A stretch of 64,000 bases of DNA from Kitasatospora papulosa (GTDB lineage Bacteria > Actinomycetota > Actinomycetes > Streptomycetales > Streptomycetaceae): positions 1 to 64,000 of the forward strand of contig NZ_JNYQ01000017.1 in NCBI RefSeq assembly GCF_000717245.1, written 5' to 3'. Of this stretch, positions 45,352-53,763 are shown piece by piece. A program made the translations under genes and the position numbers. Under the pieces are notes generated by a model. That model was not told the origin of the DNA. It did not search any database and saw only the letters and a program-made list of their open reading frames with translations. How positions within the stretch are numbered: position 1 is the first letter of the stretch; every line of letters starts with the position of its first letter.

Positions 45352-46125
45352 ATGCCCATCACGGACAACAGCCTCGAGGGCCTTCGCGTCCTGGTCACCG
45401 GCGGCAGCCGGGGCCTGGGAGCGGCGACCGTGCGCCGCTTCGTCGCCGCGGGCGCGACCGTGCTGACGGCCTCCCGCAGCCGGCCCGACAAGGACAGCGG
45501 TGCCACATTCCTCGCAGCTGACCTCTCCACGCAGCAGGGAGTGGCCGAACTCGGCCGCCGCGTCGTCGAGCAGGTGGGCGGTGTGGACGTGCTCGTGAAC
45601 AACGCGGGCGCGGCGAGCGCCCCGGCGCCGACCCTGAGCCGGTCGGACGAATCCTGGCAGGCGGACCTGGAGATGAACCTCCTCAGCGCCGTGCGCCTGG
45701 ACCGGGCCCTGGTGCCGGGAATGGTTGAGCGGGGCTCCGGCGTCGTCGTGCACGTCTCCTCGATCGCCAGCCAACTGCCCCAGCGCACCGAAGCGTCCTA
45801 CGCCGCCGCCAAGGCCGCGCTCAACACCTACAGCCGCGAACTGGCCACCGAGGTCGGTGAGCATGGCGTGCGCGTGGTCTGTGTCCTCCCCGGCTTCGTC
45901 GCCACCGAAGGCGCCACCGCCCATCTGAAGCACATGGCCGAGAAGCAAGGCATCACCACCGAGGAGGTCACCCGGCAGATCGTGGACCACCTGAACGTTC
46001 CCATGGGCCGTCCAGGAGATCCCGAGGATGTCGCCGAGATGATCGCCTTCCTCGCTTCCAGCCGCGCGAAATGGCTCACCGGAGCACAGTTCCGCGTCGA
46101 CGGCGGCATCATCCCGACCGTCTGA
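45352..46125 (+). CDS. SDR-family oxidoreductase
   Basis: 257 residues, ATG 45352 with GGAGGAG upstream. Classical SDR: cofactor loop VLVTGGSRGLGAATVRRF, NNAGAAS, catalytic Ser in VHVSSIASQL, YxxxK in SYAAAKAALNTYS, and the C-terminal GAQFRVDGGIIPTV of the enoyl/3-oxoacyl type. The Arg after the first strand (ASRSRPD) favours NADPH. It is probably co-transcribed with the VOC gene 32 bases downstream, under the divergent TetR protein. Confidence 0.93.
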   Translation: MPITDNSLEGLRVLVTGGSRGLGAATVRRFVAAGATVLTASRSRPDKDSGATFLAADLSTQQGVAELGRRVVEQVGGVDVLVNNAGAASAPAPTLSRSDESWQADLEMNLLSAVRLDRALVPGMVERGSGVVVHVSSIASQLPQRTEASYAAAKAALNTYSRELATEVGEHGVRVVCVLPGFVATEGATAHLKHMAEKQGITTEEVTRQIVDHLNVPMGRPGDPEDVAEMIAFLASSRAKWLTGAQFRVDGGIIPTV

Positions 46126-46157
46126 GCAACCCCCGACAATACGAACAGGACACCCCC

Positions 46158-46526
46158 ATGCCCATCACCCTGGCCTCCGTGATCATCGACGCCGCCGACA
46201 TCGAGAAGGAAAGCTCCTTCTGGCACCGGCTGCTCGGCGGTTCTGTCACTCCCACGCCGACCCACCACTTCGTCCAGGCTCCTGGCCTCCCGGTGATCGT
46301 GGTCCAGTCCGCCCCCGGACACACCGCCCCGAACTGGCCGCACGGCACCTCCCAGCAGATGCACCTCGACTTCGGCGTCGACGACCTCGCAACCGCCGAC
46401 CGCACGGCCACCGACGCCGGCGCCACCCGACTGCCCCCCACCGACGAGATCACCCCGGAAACCCGCACCGGCAACCGCATCTACGCCAGCCCGGCCGGAC
46501 ACCCGTTCTGCCTACGCCTGGCCTGA
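46158..46526 (+). CDS. VOC-family (glyoxalase-like) protein
   Basis: 122 residues from ATG 46158. Two beta-alpha-beta-beta-beta halves: ASVIIDAADIEKESSFWHRL, GGSVTPTPTHHFVQAPG, then MHLDFGVDDLATADRTATDA and YASPAGHPFCLRLA. His (MHLDF) fits one metal ligand. Such proteins act on small metabolites or bind drugs; no substrate is evident. Second gene of the TetR-controlled unit. Confidence 0.85.
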   Translation: MPITLASVIIDAADIEKESSFWHRLLGGSVTPTPTHHFVQAPGLPVIVVQSAPGHTAPNWPHGTSQQMHLDFGVDDLATADRTATDAGATRLPPTDEITPETRTGNRIYASPAGHPFCLRLA

Positions 46527-46868
46527 GCCAGGCCGCCGAGCACCGAGCCGCACCTGTCGTCAATCGAAGACCGGCTCGAAGAAGGGCAGCACATCAACGC
46601 CGCATACCGTCGCGCCGCCGAGTCATCCGCTCCGCTGGCCTCGGCCTGAGACGACGAAGACCTGTACCTGCCCAAGTTGCTTCGTGACTGGCGCCCGCGC
46701 CTACTGTCCGGGACGCTTCGGCGTCCCGGACAAGGTCGTCTTCATGATGGCTCCGACGTCGCCCGGAGTGTCATGCCGAGGCTGCGGCGGCCTCTCCGTG
46801 CGGGGTGCGCGTGCGCGGGTCGGGCACCGTCATGCTAGCCGGCCTGGCACTGGGAGGGCAGGGGCCGT
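46527..46868. other. Intergenic region with terminator
   Basis: About 340 bases. Contains the hairpin at 46705-46732; the rest shows no gene. Confidence 0.5.
46705..46732. terminator. 12-bp hairpin with TTCG loop
   Basis: TGTCCGGGACGC-TTCG-GCGTCCCGGACA, a perfect stem with a stable UUCG tetraloop, between the converging VOC and DUF2267 genes. Confidence 0.88.
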
Positions 46869-47312
46869 TTACGCGGCCGGGTTGAGTTCGGCTTGGCCGA
46901 ACAGCAGGGCCCAGCCCGTGGGGAGCTGGTGGTGGATACGGGTGATGAGGTCGGGGCCGGCATGGGCGGTGACAGCGGCGAAGACGGACCCGGTGTCCCA
47001 GCGGGTAGTGGCCAGGGAGGCGCCGGAGCGGGCGGCGAGGTCCTTGACGAACGCCCAGCCGGTCAGCGGCTGGGCGTCGGGAATCTGTGCGGTCAGGACG
47101 CGTGCGGCCTCCAGGGGCAGGCAGGCGGCCAGGTCGACGCGTTCGTCGCCGGTCAGCTGGCGTCCCAGCCCCGAGAGGATCAGGCGGACGGCTTCCTCAG
47201 CTCGCTCGCGGGTGGGGTAGGCGCCTTCGTAGCGGACCTTCTCCAGCATCTGCTCGTACGTTGACGAGTACGGCTGGTGGTGCTCAAGCGGTACGCGCAC
47301 GTCGGTGATCAC
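46869..47312 (-). CDS. DUF2267 protein, copy A
   Basis: 147 residues. Two helical repeats typical of DUF2267 (YEQMLEKVRYEGAYPTRERA, VRLILSGLGRQLTGDERVDL and FVKDLAARSGASLATTRWDT, LLFGQAELNPAA). Function unknown; the family often sits near Hsp20 and other stress genes in actinobacteria. Downstream of copy B on the same strand, 59 bases apart, probably one operon with hsp18 upstream. Confidence 0.82.
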   Translation of the reverse strand: MITDVRVPLEHHQPYSSTYEQMLEKVRYEGAYPTRERAEEAVRLILSGLGRQLTGDERVDLAACLPLEAARVLTAQIPDAQPLTGWAFVKDLAARSGASLATTRWDTGSVFAAVTAHAGPDLITRIHHQLPTGWALLFGQAELNPAA

Positions 47313-47371
47313 TGCGGTGCATGCCTTTCGTCAAGCCAGGGTGGGATGGTGCCGGTGTGCGGCACCGGTGG

Positions 47372-47767
47372 TCAGATGGGTTGGGGGCGGCCGAAGAGGA
47401 GGTCGTAGCCGACCGGGAGCTGGAGCAGGATCTGTCTCAGGAGGTCCTCGCCCGCGGTGTCGGCGACCGTGGACAGCACGGCACTGACGTCCCAGGTCGC
47501 GGTCTGCTCGGTAGCGCCCTCGATCCAGGCGGCAGTCGCCCTCAGGAACCGCTCCGGGGGCAGCGGTTCGGCGCTCTGGAGCGGGTTGAGCAGGATCAGG
47601 GCGAAGCCCTCCGGCAGGCGTGCCGCGAGCTGGGCGCGGACTTCGCCGACAAGGTGCGCGCCGAGCAGGGCGAGGACCACGCGGGCCGCGCGCTCGGCTT
47701 CGTCGACAGTGCCGTACTCACCGCGTTCCTTCACGTGGTCGAGGAACGCTTCGCGTCGCAGAGTCAT
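47372..47767 (-). CDS. DUF2267 protein, copy B
   Basis: 131 residues from ATG 47767 with AAGGGCGG upstream. Contains FLDHVKERGEYGTVDEAERA, VVLALLGAHLVGEVRAQLAA and LPVGYDLLFGRPQPI, parallel to copy A (LLFGQAELN), so the two arose by duplication. It lies 102 bases after the Hsp20 stop. Confidence 0.82.
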   Translation of the reverse strand: MTLRREAFLDHVKERGEYGTVDEAERAARVVLALLGAHLVGEVRAQLAARLPEGFALILLNPLQSAEPLPPERFLRATAAWIEGATEQTATWDVSAVLSTVADTAGEDLLRQILLQLPVGYDLLFGRPQPI

Positions 47768-47869
47768 CTCGGCGCCGCCCTTCTGGTTCTTCGGATGCCT
47801 GTAGGGGTGCGGAGGGCGGGGTGAGGGGGAGAGCAGGTGTCCCGTCCTCCGCACCTTCTCCGGCCGGTG

Positions 47870-48301
47870 TCAGCCGGAGATCTCCTTGTGGCCGGTTCCG
47901 ACGCCGATGGAGATCTTGCGGGGCTTGGCGCGCTCGGCGATAGGGATGCGCAAGGTGAGCACGCCCGCGTCGTAGTCGGCCTTGATGTGCTCGGTGTCGA
48001 GGGTGTCGGCGAGCACGATCTGGCGGGAGAAGACGCCCAGCGGCCGTTCGGACAGTTCCATCTGCGCGTCGTCGGCCTTCGCCACCGGCCGGCGCTCTGC
48101 CCTGACGGTGAGCATGTTCCGTTCGACGTCGATATCGATCGCGTCCGCGGTGACACCGGGGACGTCGAAGGCCACCACGTACTCGTCGCCCTCGCGGTAG
48201 GCGTCCATCGGCATCGCCGACGGCTTCGACCATGTACCCGGGCCCACCAGCTGCTGCGCCAGCCGGTCCAGCTCACGGAAGGGGTCAGTGCGCATCAACA
48301 T
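47870..48301 (-). CDS. Hsp18-like small heat-shock protein (Hsp20 family)
   Basis: 143 residues from ATG 48301 (GGAGG upstream). Begins MLMRTDPFRELDRLAQQLVG, with a core of YVVAFDVPGVTADAIDIDVE, FSRQIVLADTLDTEHIKADY and AGVLTLRIPIAERAKPRKI, as in Streptomyces Hsp18. Heat-inducible membrane/cytosol holdase. A perfect TGTCATC-N5-GATGACA element lies 67 bases upstream; this is the sequence known to bind RheA, the thermosensing repressor of hsp18 in Streptomyces albus. Distinct from the Hsp20 at 2751-3209, which lacks that element. Confidence 0.93.
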   Translation of the reverse strand: MLMRTDPFRELDRLAQQLVGPGTWSKPSAMPMDAYREGDEYVVAFDVPGVTADAIDIDVERNMLTVRAERRPVAKADDAQMELSERPLGVFSRQIVLADTLDTEHIKADYDAGVLTLRIPIAERAKPRKISIGVGTGHKEISG

Positions 48302-48367
48302 CGTGAAACACCTCCAGCGGGTTGTAGGCAGTTGCTGCCAATGCGCTGCACTGACACCGTTGTAACA

Positions 48368-48386
48368 TGTCATCCAATGGATGACA
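48368..48386. promoter_or_regulatory. RheA-type operator
   Basis: TGTCATCCA-A-TGGATGACA, i.e. TGTCATC-N5-GATGACA, between hsp18 and the truncated divergent gene. It matches the published RheA operator of S. albus exactly in its defined bases. Confidence 0.88.
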
Positions 48387-48428
48387 AACATGATGTCGTC
48401 GACATGGTGACAGCTTAGGGAGGTGTCC

Positions 48429-48641
48429 GTGACCCCGGCCGACCAGCCGTCCACGATCGGCACCGGCGCCCACAGCCCGGCGTCGTTCCTCGCCGCCGCG
48501 GCGGCCCTCAACGCCAGAGACGACGCCCTACGCGAAGCCCAGCAGGAGGCGCCGAACCCTTCCGCTGCCGGGCCGGGCCCGGAGCAGGCCCGCTACCTGG
48601 GCAGTCTCGCGGTGCGCTCCGGGCAGGCGGCGCCGACATAG
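48429..48641 (+). CDS. Truncated gene divergent from hsp18, possible RheA remnant
   Basis: 70 residues from GTG 48429 with GGAGG upstream. Sequence: alanine-rich helix (SFLAAAAALNARDDALREAQ), then PGPEQARYLGSLAVRSG. In Streptomyces the gene divergent from hsp18 across this operator encodes the repressor. Here the frame stops exactly where IS5 transposase DNA begins, so it is probably the N-terminal piece of that regulator. I recognise no DNA-binding helix in it, so the identity rests on position. Confidence 0.5.
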   Translation: MTPADQPSTIGTGAHSPASFLAAAAALNARDDALREAQQEAPNPSAAGPGPEQARYLGSLAVRSGQAAPT

Positions 48642-48649
48642 CGCATGGC

Positions 48650-49395
48650 CTGCATATCGGGCGACCGCCTGAGCACGACCTGCGCCGGATCATGGACGCG
48701 GTGTTGCACGTGGACCGCACCGGGATCCCCTGGCGCTATCTCCCCCACGACTTCGCGCCGTGGGAAACCGTCGACGGATCGCCGCCTGGCAGAAGGACGG
48801 CGTGTTCAACCAGCTCAACGGCCTGCTGCGCCGACTTGTCCGGGAGGCCGCAGGCCGGGACGCCGAACCGAGCGCATGGGCCCTGGACGCCCAGAGCATC
48901 AAGAGGTCCGCCAACGTCCCGACCACCGGCCAGGGCATCGACGCGGGCAAGAAGATCGCGGGCCGCAAGCGCCATATCGGCGTCGACACCCTCGGCCTCC
49001 TCCTCGCGGTCTGCGTCACCGCGGCCAGCATCTCCGACAATGCCTGCGGGATCCACCTGCTCTCGCGCATCGCCAAGGCCCACCCCAGAATCACCAAGGC
49101 ATGGGCCGACAGCGGCTATCGAACCAAAGCCATCGACCACGGCGCCACCCTCGACGTCGAAGTCACCCACCGCGACCCTGGCCAGAAGGGCTTCAAGGTA
49201 ATCCCCCGGCGCTGGGTCGTCGAGCGGACATTCGGCTGGCTCATGAATCACCGCCGCCTCCCCCGCGACTACGAAACCCACCCGCACCGCTCCCAAGCGA
49301 TGATCCGCCTCGCGATGATCGACCTGATGAGCCGCGGGCTCACACGAGAGTCGACCCCGAACTTGAAAGACTCAAAGCCGCCGAGCCACACTGAC
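48650..49395 (+). pseudogene. IS5-family transposase, frameshifted
   Basis: First part: PPEHDLRRIMDAVLHVDRTG, IPWRYLPHDFAPWETV. After a deletion and shift near 48770, the rest is AAWQKDGVFNQLNGLLRRLV, the catalytic ALDAQSIKRSANVP, RKRHIGVDTLGLLL, ADSGYRTKAI and RRWVVERTFGWLMNHRRLPR (Glu). The frame overruns the normal end. The N-terminal 30 residues are missing. A different IS5 subgroup from the element at 889-2292. Confidence 0.85.
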
Positions 49396-49626
49396 CCGCG
49401 CGTCCTCGCCCCTCAACGCCTGCGGCCAGCGGCCATCGATGACACCCGCCATATCCTGGCAGGCGCCACAGGCGTTCCCCCGCTCCGGCAGCCACCAGTA
49501 ATCCGACGGTGACATGCCGGCCACCTGGATTCCGCACAGTGTCCTGTCGAAGATGCCGAAAGCATGGGAGACGTCGGCGGTGAGGCCATCCGCGACGGCC
49601 CGCTCCCAACGCATGTCAGCGTGCAA
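49372..49626 (-). CDS. Hypothetical protein with CxxC, N-terminus uncertain
   Basis: At least 84 residues; the frame is open upstream (LPDQVEKAHWFEVPRLPYLH) but no good start was found, so it may be truncated at about 49715. Contains ADMRWERAVADGLTADVSHA, FGIFDRTLCGIQVAGM, DYWWLPERGNACGACQDMAG. Conserved-looking but not a family I can name. Its end abuts the IS5 pseudogene. Confidence 0.5.
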   Translation of the reverse strand: MHADMRWERAVADGLTADVSHAFGIFDRTLCGIQVAGMSPSDYWWLPERGNACGACQDMAGVIDGRWPQALRGEDARVSVARRL

Positions 49627-49716
49627 GTACGGCAGCCGCGGGACCTCGAACCAGTGAGCCTTTTCAACCTGGTCCGGCAGGGTGGCAGTTGGGCTGAGGA
49701 CGGTGTCCGGACGTGA

Positions 49717-49773
49717 AGAAGCTCCTGTTAGACGAGTTCACGACCAAGATCACGGCTCCAACAGGAGCTTCTG
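49717..49773. repeat. Inverted repeat at a transposon end
   Basis: AGAAGCTCCTGTT and its inverse AACAGGAGCTTCT enclose about 31 bases. It directly precedes a transposase start-like sequence, so it is probably the left end or its hairpin. Confidence 0.6.
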
Positions 49774-49775
49774 CG

Positions 49776-50050
49776 TGCTTGTTACCCGTCCGGCATCGGT
49801 GTGTCCACCTCGCCCCTGCACTTCCTGCCGCCCGCCTGCGGGCCCGCCGCAAGGAACGTGAAACACGGTGACGCCGCCTGCACACGGGCCGCCAAGCCCT
49901 GCTTGTCCTCGCGCATCTGCGCTCCGGCCATACCTACGCCCAGCTCGCCGCCGGTTTCGCGTCGGCATCACCACCGCTTACCGGCATTACGCCGCGCCCT
50001 CCGGATTGCGGGGGTTCGTCGGACGCGTCGACCGCTTGTGCTAGCCATCG
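49776..50050 (+). pseudogene. N-terminal remnant of an IS5-superfamily (DDE_4-like) transposase
   Basis: Across frames: HTGRQALLVLAHLRSGHTYA, QLAAGF and RVGITTAYRHYA match the helix-turn-helix region of the transposases that begin with a Ser/Leu-rich head. It ends near 50050 before the catalytic domain. Confidence 0.7.
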
Positions 50051-50257
50051 TTTGACGACAGCAATGCAACAATGCCGCCCGTCAGCCTTGGCGGCAGGGA
50101 GGACGGGCGGGCCGCGCGGCAGCGCCAGTTTCAGGCGGAGTCGTGAGCGTGCTCCGGGGCGTTCGCGGAACTCTCGCAACTGGTCATTTGCGCGAGCGAG
50201 ATCAATCAACGGCCGCCAGCCCCTCACCGAACCCGAGTCCGGTCGCAGAGCCCGTTC

Positions 50258-51787
50258 TCACCCGAAAGTGGGGCTGATCTCCTTTCGATTGGTGCCCGGT
50301 TCGTGGGCGTCGTTCTGCGGTTCGCCGAACCATTGGGACAGCGCGGCTCGCAGGCCGCTGACGTCGTTCGGTTCGGTTCCGGTCCAGGCTATGTGGCAGT
50401 CGGGGCGTAGCAGGAGACCTGTCGCGCTCGTGCCGTCGGCGTTGCCGCTCATGATGTCGACCCGGTCGTGCCAGGGCTGCGCGGCCTCGGCGAAGTCGCC
50501 GCTCAGGTCCAGCAGCAAAGGGCGGCCGGTGGTGGTCACGTCGGCCAGTCGGCGGGTGCCTGCGTCGGTGTGGATCACGAGGTCGGGTGCGAATCCCTCG
50601 GTGGTGCCGGCGAGCAGATGGGCGATGTGTTCCGTTCCGCCCGGTGTGGCGAGCAGGTCACCGAAGACGGTCCGCAGCGCTCCGACTTCCGGTCCGGGGC
50701 GCATCAGCGCCGACTGGGACAGGGTCGAGGCCACGACGTGTTCTGCGACCGGCCGGCGTTCCTCGTCGTAGGTGTCGAGCAGACCTTCGGGGGCCCACCC
50801 GTGCACGGTGGCGGCCAGCTTCCAGCCGAGGTTGAACGCGTCCTGCAGACCGAGGTTGAGCCCGGGGCCGCCGATCGCGGAGTGCACGTGGGCCGCGTCG
50901 CCCAGGAGCAGAACCCGCCCATCCCGGTAGCGTTCTGCCAGCCGAGTGTTTCCGCCGAGCAGCCGTCGAAGAAGGTGGGGCCCCTCTCCCTTGGGCGGAG
51001 CGAGCGGGACGGGTACGCCCAGCACGCGTTCGGCGCTCGCCATCATCTCCTCGAAGGTCATCGGGGTGGTGTACTCGTCCGGGCTGCCGGTTTCGGTGGT
51101 GTTGAGGACAGGCACTCGGCCGGGCAGCAGACCCCACGCGATCGTGCCGTACTCCGTGCGCACGTAGAGCAGGGGCGGCAGGGTGCCGTAGCCGGGGACG
51201 TGCAGGCTGCCGTCGGGGCCCAGGTGCTCGTCCGCCACGGACACGTGCGCGGAGCGGGTGATGAAGTCGTCGGTGGTCACGCCGGGGAAGTCGATGCCGG
51301 ACAGGCGCCGCACCATGCTGTGGCCGCCGTCGGCCCCTACCAGGTAGCGGGTGGTGAACGTCTCTCCGTCGGCCAGGGTGATCCGGACGAAGTCGTCCTC
51401 CTGCTGCACATCTGTCACCTCCTGGCCCCTGCGGAGATCGACGCCTAGTTCCACGGCGCGTTCGGCGAGAACCTTCTCGATGTGCTCCTGGGGCGCCGGG
51501 AGGAGGCATACGGGGTTGCTGTCGCCGAGCCCCGTGAGATCCAGCGTGAATGCGCCGAACATGTATCGGGGTGCGGGGCGGGGCGGCTCCTCGGACTCAC
51601 TGATGCGAGCGTAGAGGCCGCGCCGGTCGAGCATGCGCACCACCTGACCGACCAAGCCATTGGCGCGGGCCTCGGTCTTCGGGCCGGCCAGACGCTCCAG
51701 CACGACCGGGCGCACCCCGGCCAGTGCCAGCTCGCAGGCGAGCGTCAACCCGTTCGGGCCGCCACCGACGATTACGACATCAAGCAT
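50258..51787 (-). CDS. FAD-dependent aromatic hydroxylase (PF01494)
   Basis: 509 residues. N-terminal GxGxxG (VVIVGGGPNGLTLACELALA), the DG motif (RYLVGADGGHSMVRRLSG), the GD motif with the flavin ribityl site (LLLGDAAHVHSAIGGPGLNL, GLQDAFNLGWKLA) and the C-terminal thioredoxin-like domain (about 400-495), as in PgaE/MtmOIV-type and rifampicin monooxygenases. Uses NADPH and O2 to hydroxylate an aromatic or polyketide. Its neighbour upstream is a TetR regulator, 75 bases away on the same strand with a palindrome ahead of it; the pair looks like a drug-responsive detoxification unit. Confidence 0.92.
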   Translation of the reverse strand: MLDVVIVGGGPNGLTLACELALAGVRPVVLERLAGPKTEARANGLVGQVVRMLDRRGLYARISESEEPPRPAPRYMFGAFTLDLTGLGDSNPVCLLPAPQEHIEKVLAERAVELGVDLRRGQEVTDVQQEDDFVRITLADGETFTTRYLVGADGGHSMVRRLSGIDFPGVTTDDFITRSAHVSVADEHLGPDGSLHVPGYGTLPPLLYVRTEYGTIAWGLLPGRVPVLNTTETGSPDEYTTPMTFEEMMASAERVLGVPVPLAPPKGEGPHLLRRLLGGNTRLAERYRDGRVLLLGDAAHVHSAIGGPGLNLGLQDAFNLGWKLAATVHGWAPEGLLDTYDEERRPVAEHVVASTLSQSALMRPGPEVGALRTVFGDLLATPGGTEHIAHLLAGTTEGFAPDLVIHTDAGTRRLADVTTTGRPLLLDLSGDFAEAAQPWHDRVDIMSGNADGTSATGLLLRPDCHIAWTGTEPNDVSGLRAALSQWFGEPQNDAHEPGTNRKEISPTFG

Positions 51788-51862
51788 GACAATTCACCTT
51801 TCCAGGGCGTGGCGGGGTAGAGGCTGCGGGCAGCAGCCCCTGTTCAGAGCGAGAAGGGGGAT

Positions 51863-52474
51863 TTACGGGGTGGGGAGTCCGGCAGCAACCATGCGCAGAG
51901 CTCGGGGCAGCAGAACCTCCATCGGCTCGCCCGTGCCGCCCTGCACGAACAGTTCGAGAGCGACATTGCTTGCGGCCATCACGCTCGCGGCCACCAGGCG
52001 CGGGTAGAGATCGGCCCCGAGGTTCATGCCTGCGCGGTCGGCGATCGCCTCGGCAAGCTCCTTCTCCGCGATCTTGCCCGCGCGCAGCATCTCGGCCTCC
52101 AGTGCGGGTTCGGCCAGCATCACCCGCAGGCCGGCCGCCCACTCGTCGGGGCCTTGGGGCGGCATGTGCTCCACCTCGGGCCCAGGCTCCAACTGCCGCA
52201 ATGCCGCGCGCATGATCGCCTCCCACAGCGGCTCACCGGGCGGTCCGTGACGCAGCTCGGCCGCGAGCCGCAACGAGCGCTCAAGATGCCGGAAGGCGAT
52301 CGCTTCGGCCTTGCTGGAGAAGTAGTTGTTGTAGGTGCGCGGCGACACGCCGACCGCCGCGGCAATGTCTTCGACCTTGACCGCACTCCACCCGCGCTCG
52401 GCGGTGAGCCGGACTGCGGCCCAGCTCAGCGCCGCGCGCGTGGCTTCCTTCTTGCGTTCCCGTAGACCGCTCAT
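51863..52474 (-). CDS. TetR-family regulator of the monooxygenase
   Basis: 203 residues from ATG 52474. HTH: MSGLRERKKEATRAALSWAA, then VEDIAAAVGVSPRTYNNYFS (Tyr-Asn-Asn-Tyr recognition helix) and SKAEAIAFRHLERS. C-terminal helical domain of the MftR/SACE-like type. It precedes the monooxygenase on the same strand. The palindrome at 52495-52526 sits just upstream and would control both genes. Confidence 0.92.
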   Translation of the reverse strand: MSGLRERKKEATRAALSWAAVRLTAERGWSAVKVEDIAAAVGVSPRTYNNYFSSKAEAIAFRHLERSLRLAAELRHGPPGEPLWEAIMRAALRQLEPGPEVEHMPPQGPDEWAAGLRVMLAEPALEAEMLRAGKIAEKELAEAIADRAGMNLGADLYPRLVAASVMAASNVALELFVQGGTGEPMEVLLPRALRMVAAGLPTP

Positions 52475-52494
52475 ACCGTTCACACTAACAGAAG

Positions 52495-52526
52495 ATGCGT
52501 GGTGCGCAAAAATACGTGCCACGCAT
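52495..52526. promoter_or_regulatory. Operator of the TetR-monooxygenase unit
   Basis: ATGCGTGG (52495-52502) and CCACGCAT (52519-52526) are perfect inverse arms; the sequence GCGCAAAAATACGTGCC lies between. 21 bases upstream of the TetR start. Confidence 0.72.
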
Positions 52527-52546
52527 TTTTCTGGGTCGGGGGTGAG

Positions 52547-52654
52547 TCATCGTTCGGCGACGTGCCGAGATCCCGTCGTCAGGTAGCGATACTTGAGCGG
52601 GGACAGGCGCGCGATGTCCTCGTCCGGGATTTCGTGGCCCTCGACGCGGAAACC
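52547..52654 (-). pseudogene. Tn3-family transposase tail
   Basis: The minus strand reads VEGHEIPDEDIARLSPLKYR then YLTTG and a stop, similar to the Tn3 tail at 44.2-44.6 kb (DEDIAHLSPLKHRNLN). Only about 35 residues. The adjoining 52680-52950 has a coding-like minus-strand stretch (LLAFGTRLTHPGEGCIAV) that I cannot assign. Confidence 0.65.
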
Positions 52655-53028
52655 TCGGACACCGACAGGACACGCCAATCGTGGCCGTCCTCTCGGGCAT
52701 AGGGGAAAGGGTCGCCGTTGTTCGGGCGTACGGCGATACAGCCCTCTCCGGGATGTGTCAGGCGCGTCCCGAAGGCGAGGAGCACCGCCGCCTCGCCGTC
52801 CGCACCGCCCGCGATCTGCTCGACGATCTCAGCGGACGGCGACCGGGGGCGCCCGGTCGATCGAGCCGTCGTCGTGCCGCCTGGCATAGAGCCGGGCCCC
52901 TGACATGGCGTTGCCGATCCACGCCGAGGGCTAACCGGTACTCCCACGGTTCACCGCTCGAGCGGAGGTGAACCGCGATCGACGGCACCCGGCTGGACAC
53001 TGGCGGCGAGTGTGAGAACTGCAGCACC

Positions 53029-53502
53029 GTGGTGTACATCCGACGAGCCCGACGGGCGAAGACCGCTGCGCAGATCGACCTGGATCTGCCCGGCCTGAGC
53101 GACGCGAAGCGCCGTCCCCTCATCGAGGAGCAACTGCGTGAGCAGACTGCTCGCGAAGCCGAAGTGTCCGCGGCGCGCCAAGAGGAGACTCGCCCGCAGC
53201 AGGCCCGGCGCGATGAGGCCCGTGCGGCTGACCAGGAGCAGGCGAAGCGCGAGCGTACGGCCGCAGCCGCCGCTGACACGGCTCGTCAGACGCTGGCGTG
53301 CGAGGACTGCGGGCTGGAGCAGACGGCCGGGCGGTGTGAAGCGTGCAGCTACCGGCGCCGCACCGAGGCCCTGATCGCGGAGGCCGGGATGGTCGTGGCC
53401 ACCTGGTCGGCCGACCTGACCGACCAAAACGTCGTCGCCACACAGAGGCCCGGCGCGCCGACCGACGCCCTCGACCTCTCAAACCGGCTCTCCGGAGTCT
53501 GA
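53029..53502 (+). CDS. Cys-rich coiled-coil protein, mobile-element type
   Basis: 157 residues from GTG 53029, but the frame is open back to about 52969 and includes a further CENC pair (GGECENCSTV), so the N-terminus may be lost. Basic start (RRARRAKTAAQ), a long Glu/Ala/Arg coiled coil (residues 28-85), then a zinc-knuckle CEDCGLEQTAGRCEACSYRR. The pattern resembles hypothetical proteins of actinomycete integrative plasmids. The end may be altered by a frameshift. Confidence 0.55.
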   Translation: MVYIRRARRAKTAAQIDLDLPGLSDAKRRPLIEEQLREQTAREAEVSAARQEETRPQQARRDEARAADQEQAKRERTAAAAADTARQTLACEDCGLEQTAGRCEACSYRRRTEALIAEAGMVVATWSADLTDQNVVATQRPGAPTDALDLSNRLSGV

Positions 53503-53547
53503 CCGAGGACCGCCGAAGGCCGCCCCACACCGATCCCGGCCGTGCCC

Positions 53548-53763
53548 ATGCCCTACCGAGTCTCCGCGAGGGACCCCGAAGTGCTGCTGGTCACCGCTGG
53601 CACCTGCACGTGCGACTGCCTCTGGTACCACTGGTCCTCCCAGGGCCGCATCGGCACCGTCCGCATCGACGACTGCGGCCGCCCGTTCCGCACCAGCGCC
53701 ATCAAGGGCCTGCCGCGATACACGTACGACGCCCTGAACAGCCGGTGGGAACACTACAGCTAA
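53548..53763 (+). CDS. Small hypothetical protein
   Basis: 71 residues from ATG 53548 (GTG 53542 possible). GTCTCDCLWYHWSSQGRIGT, VRIDDCGRPFRTSAIKGLPR. A Cys pair followed by a beta-rich segment. Similar small proteins occur with Streptomyces mobile elements. No function known. Confidence 0.55.
   Translation: MPYRVSARDPEVLLVTAGTCTCDCLWYHWSSQGRIGTVRIDDCGRPFRTSAIKGLPRYTYDALNSRWEHYS

Noticed and set aside
46684..47220. Plus-strand frame overlapping DUF2267 copy A
   Set aside because: Shadow of the minus-strand gene; it also runs through a terminator hairpin.
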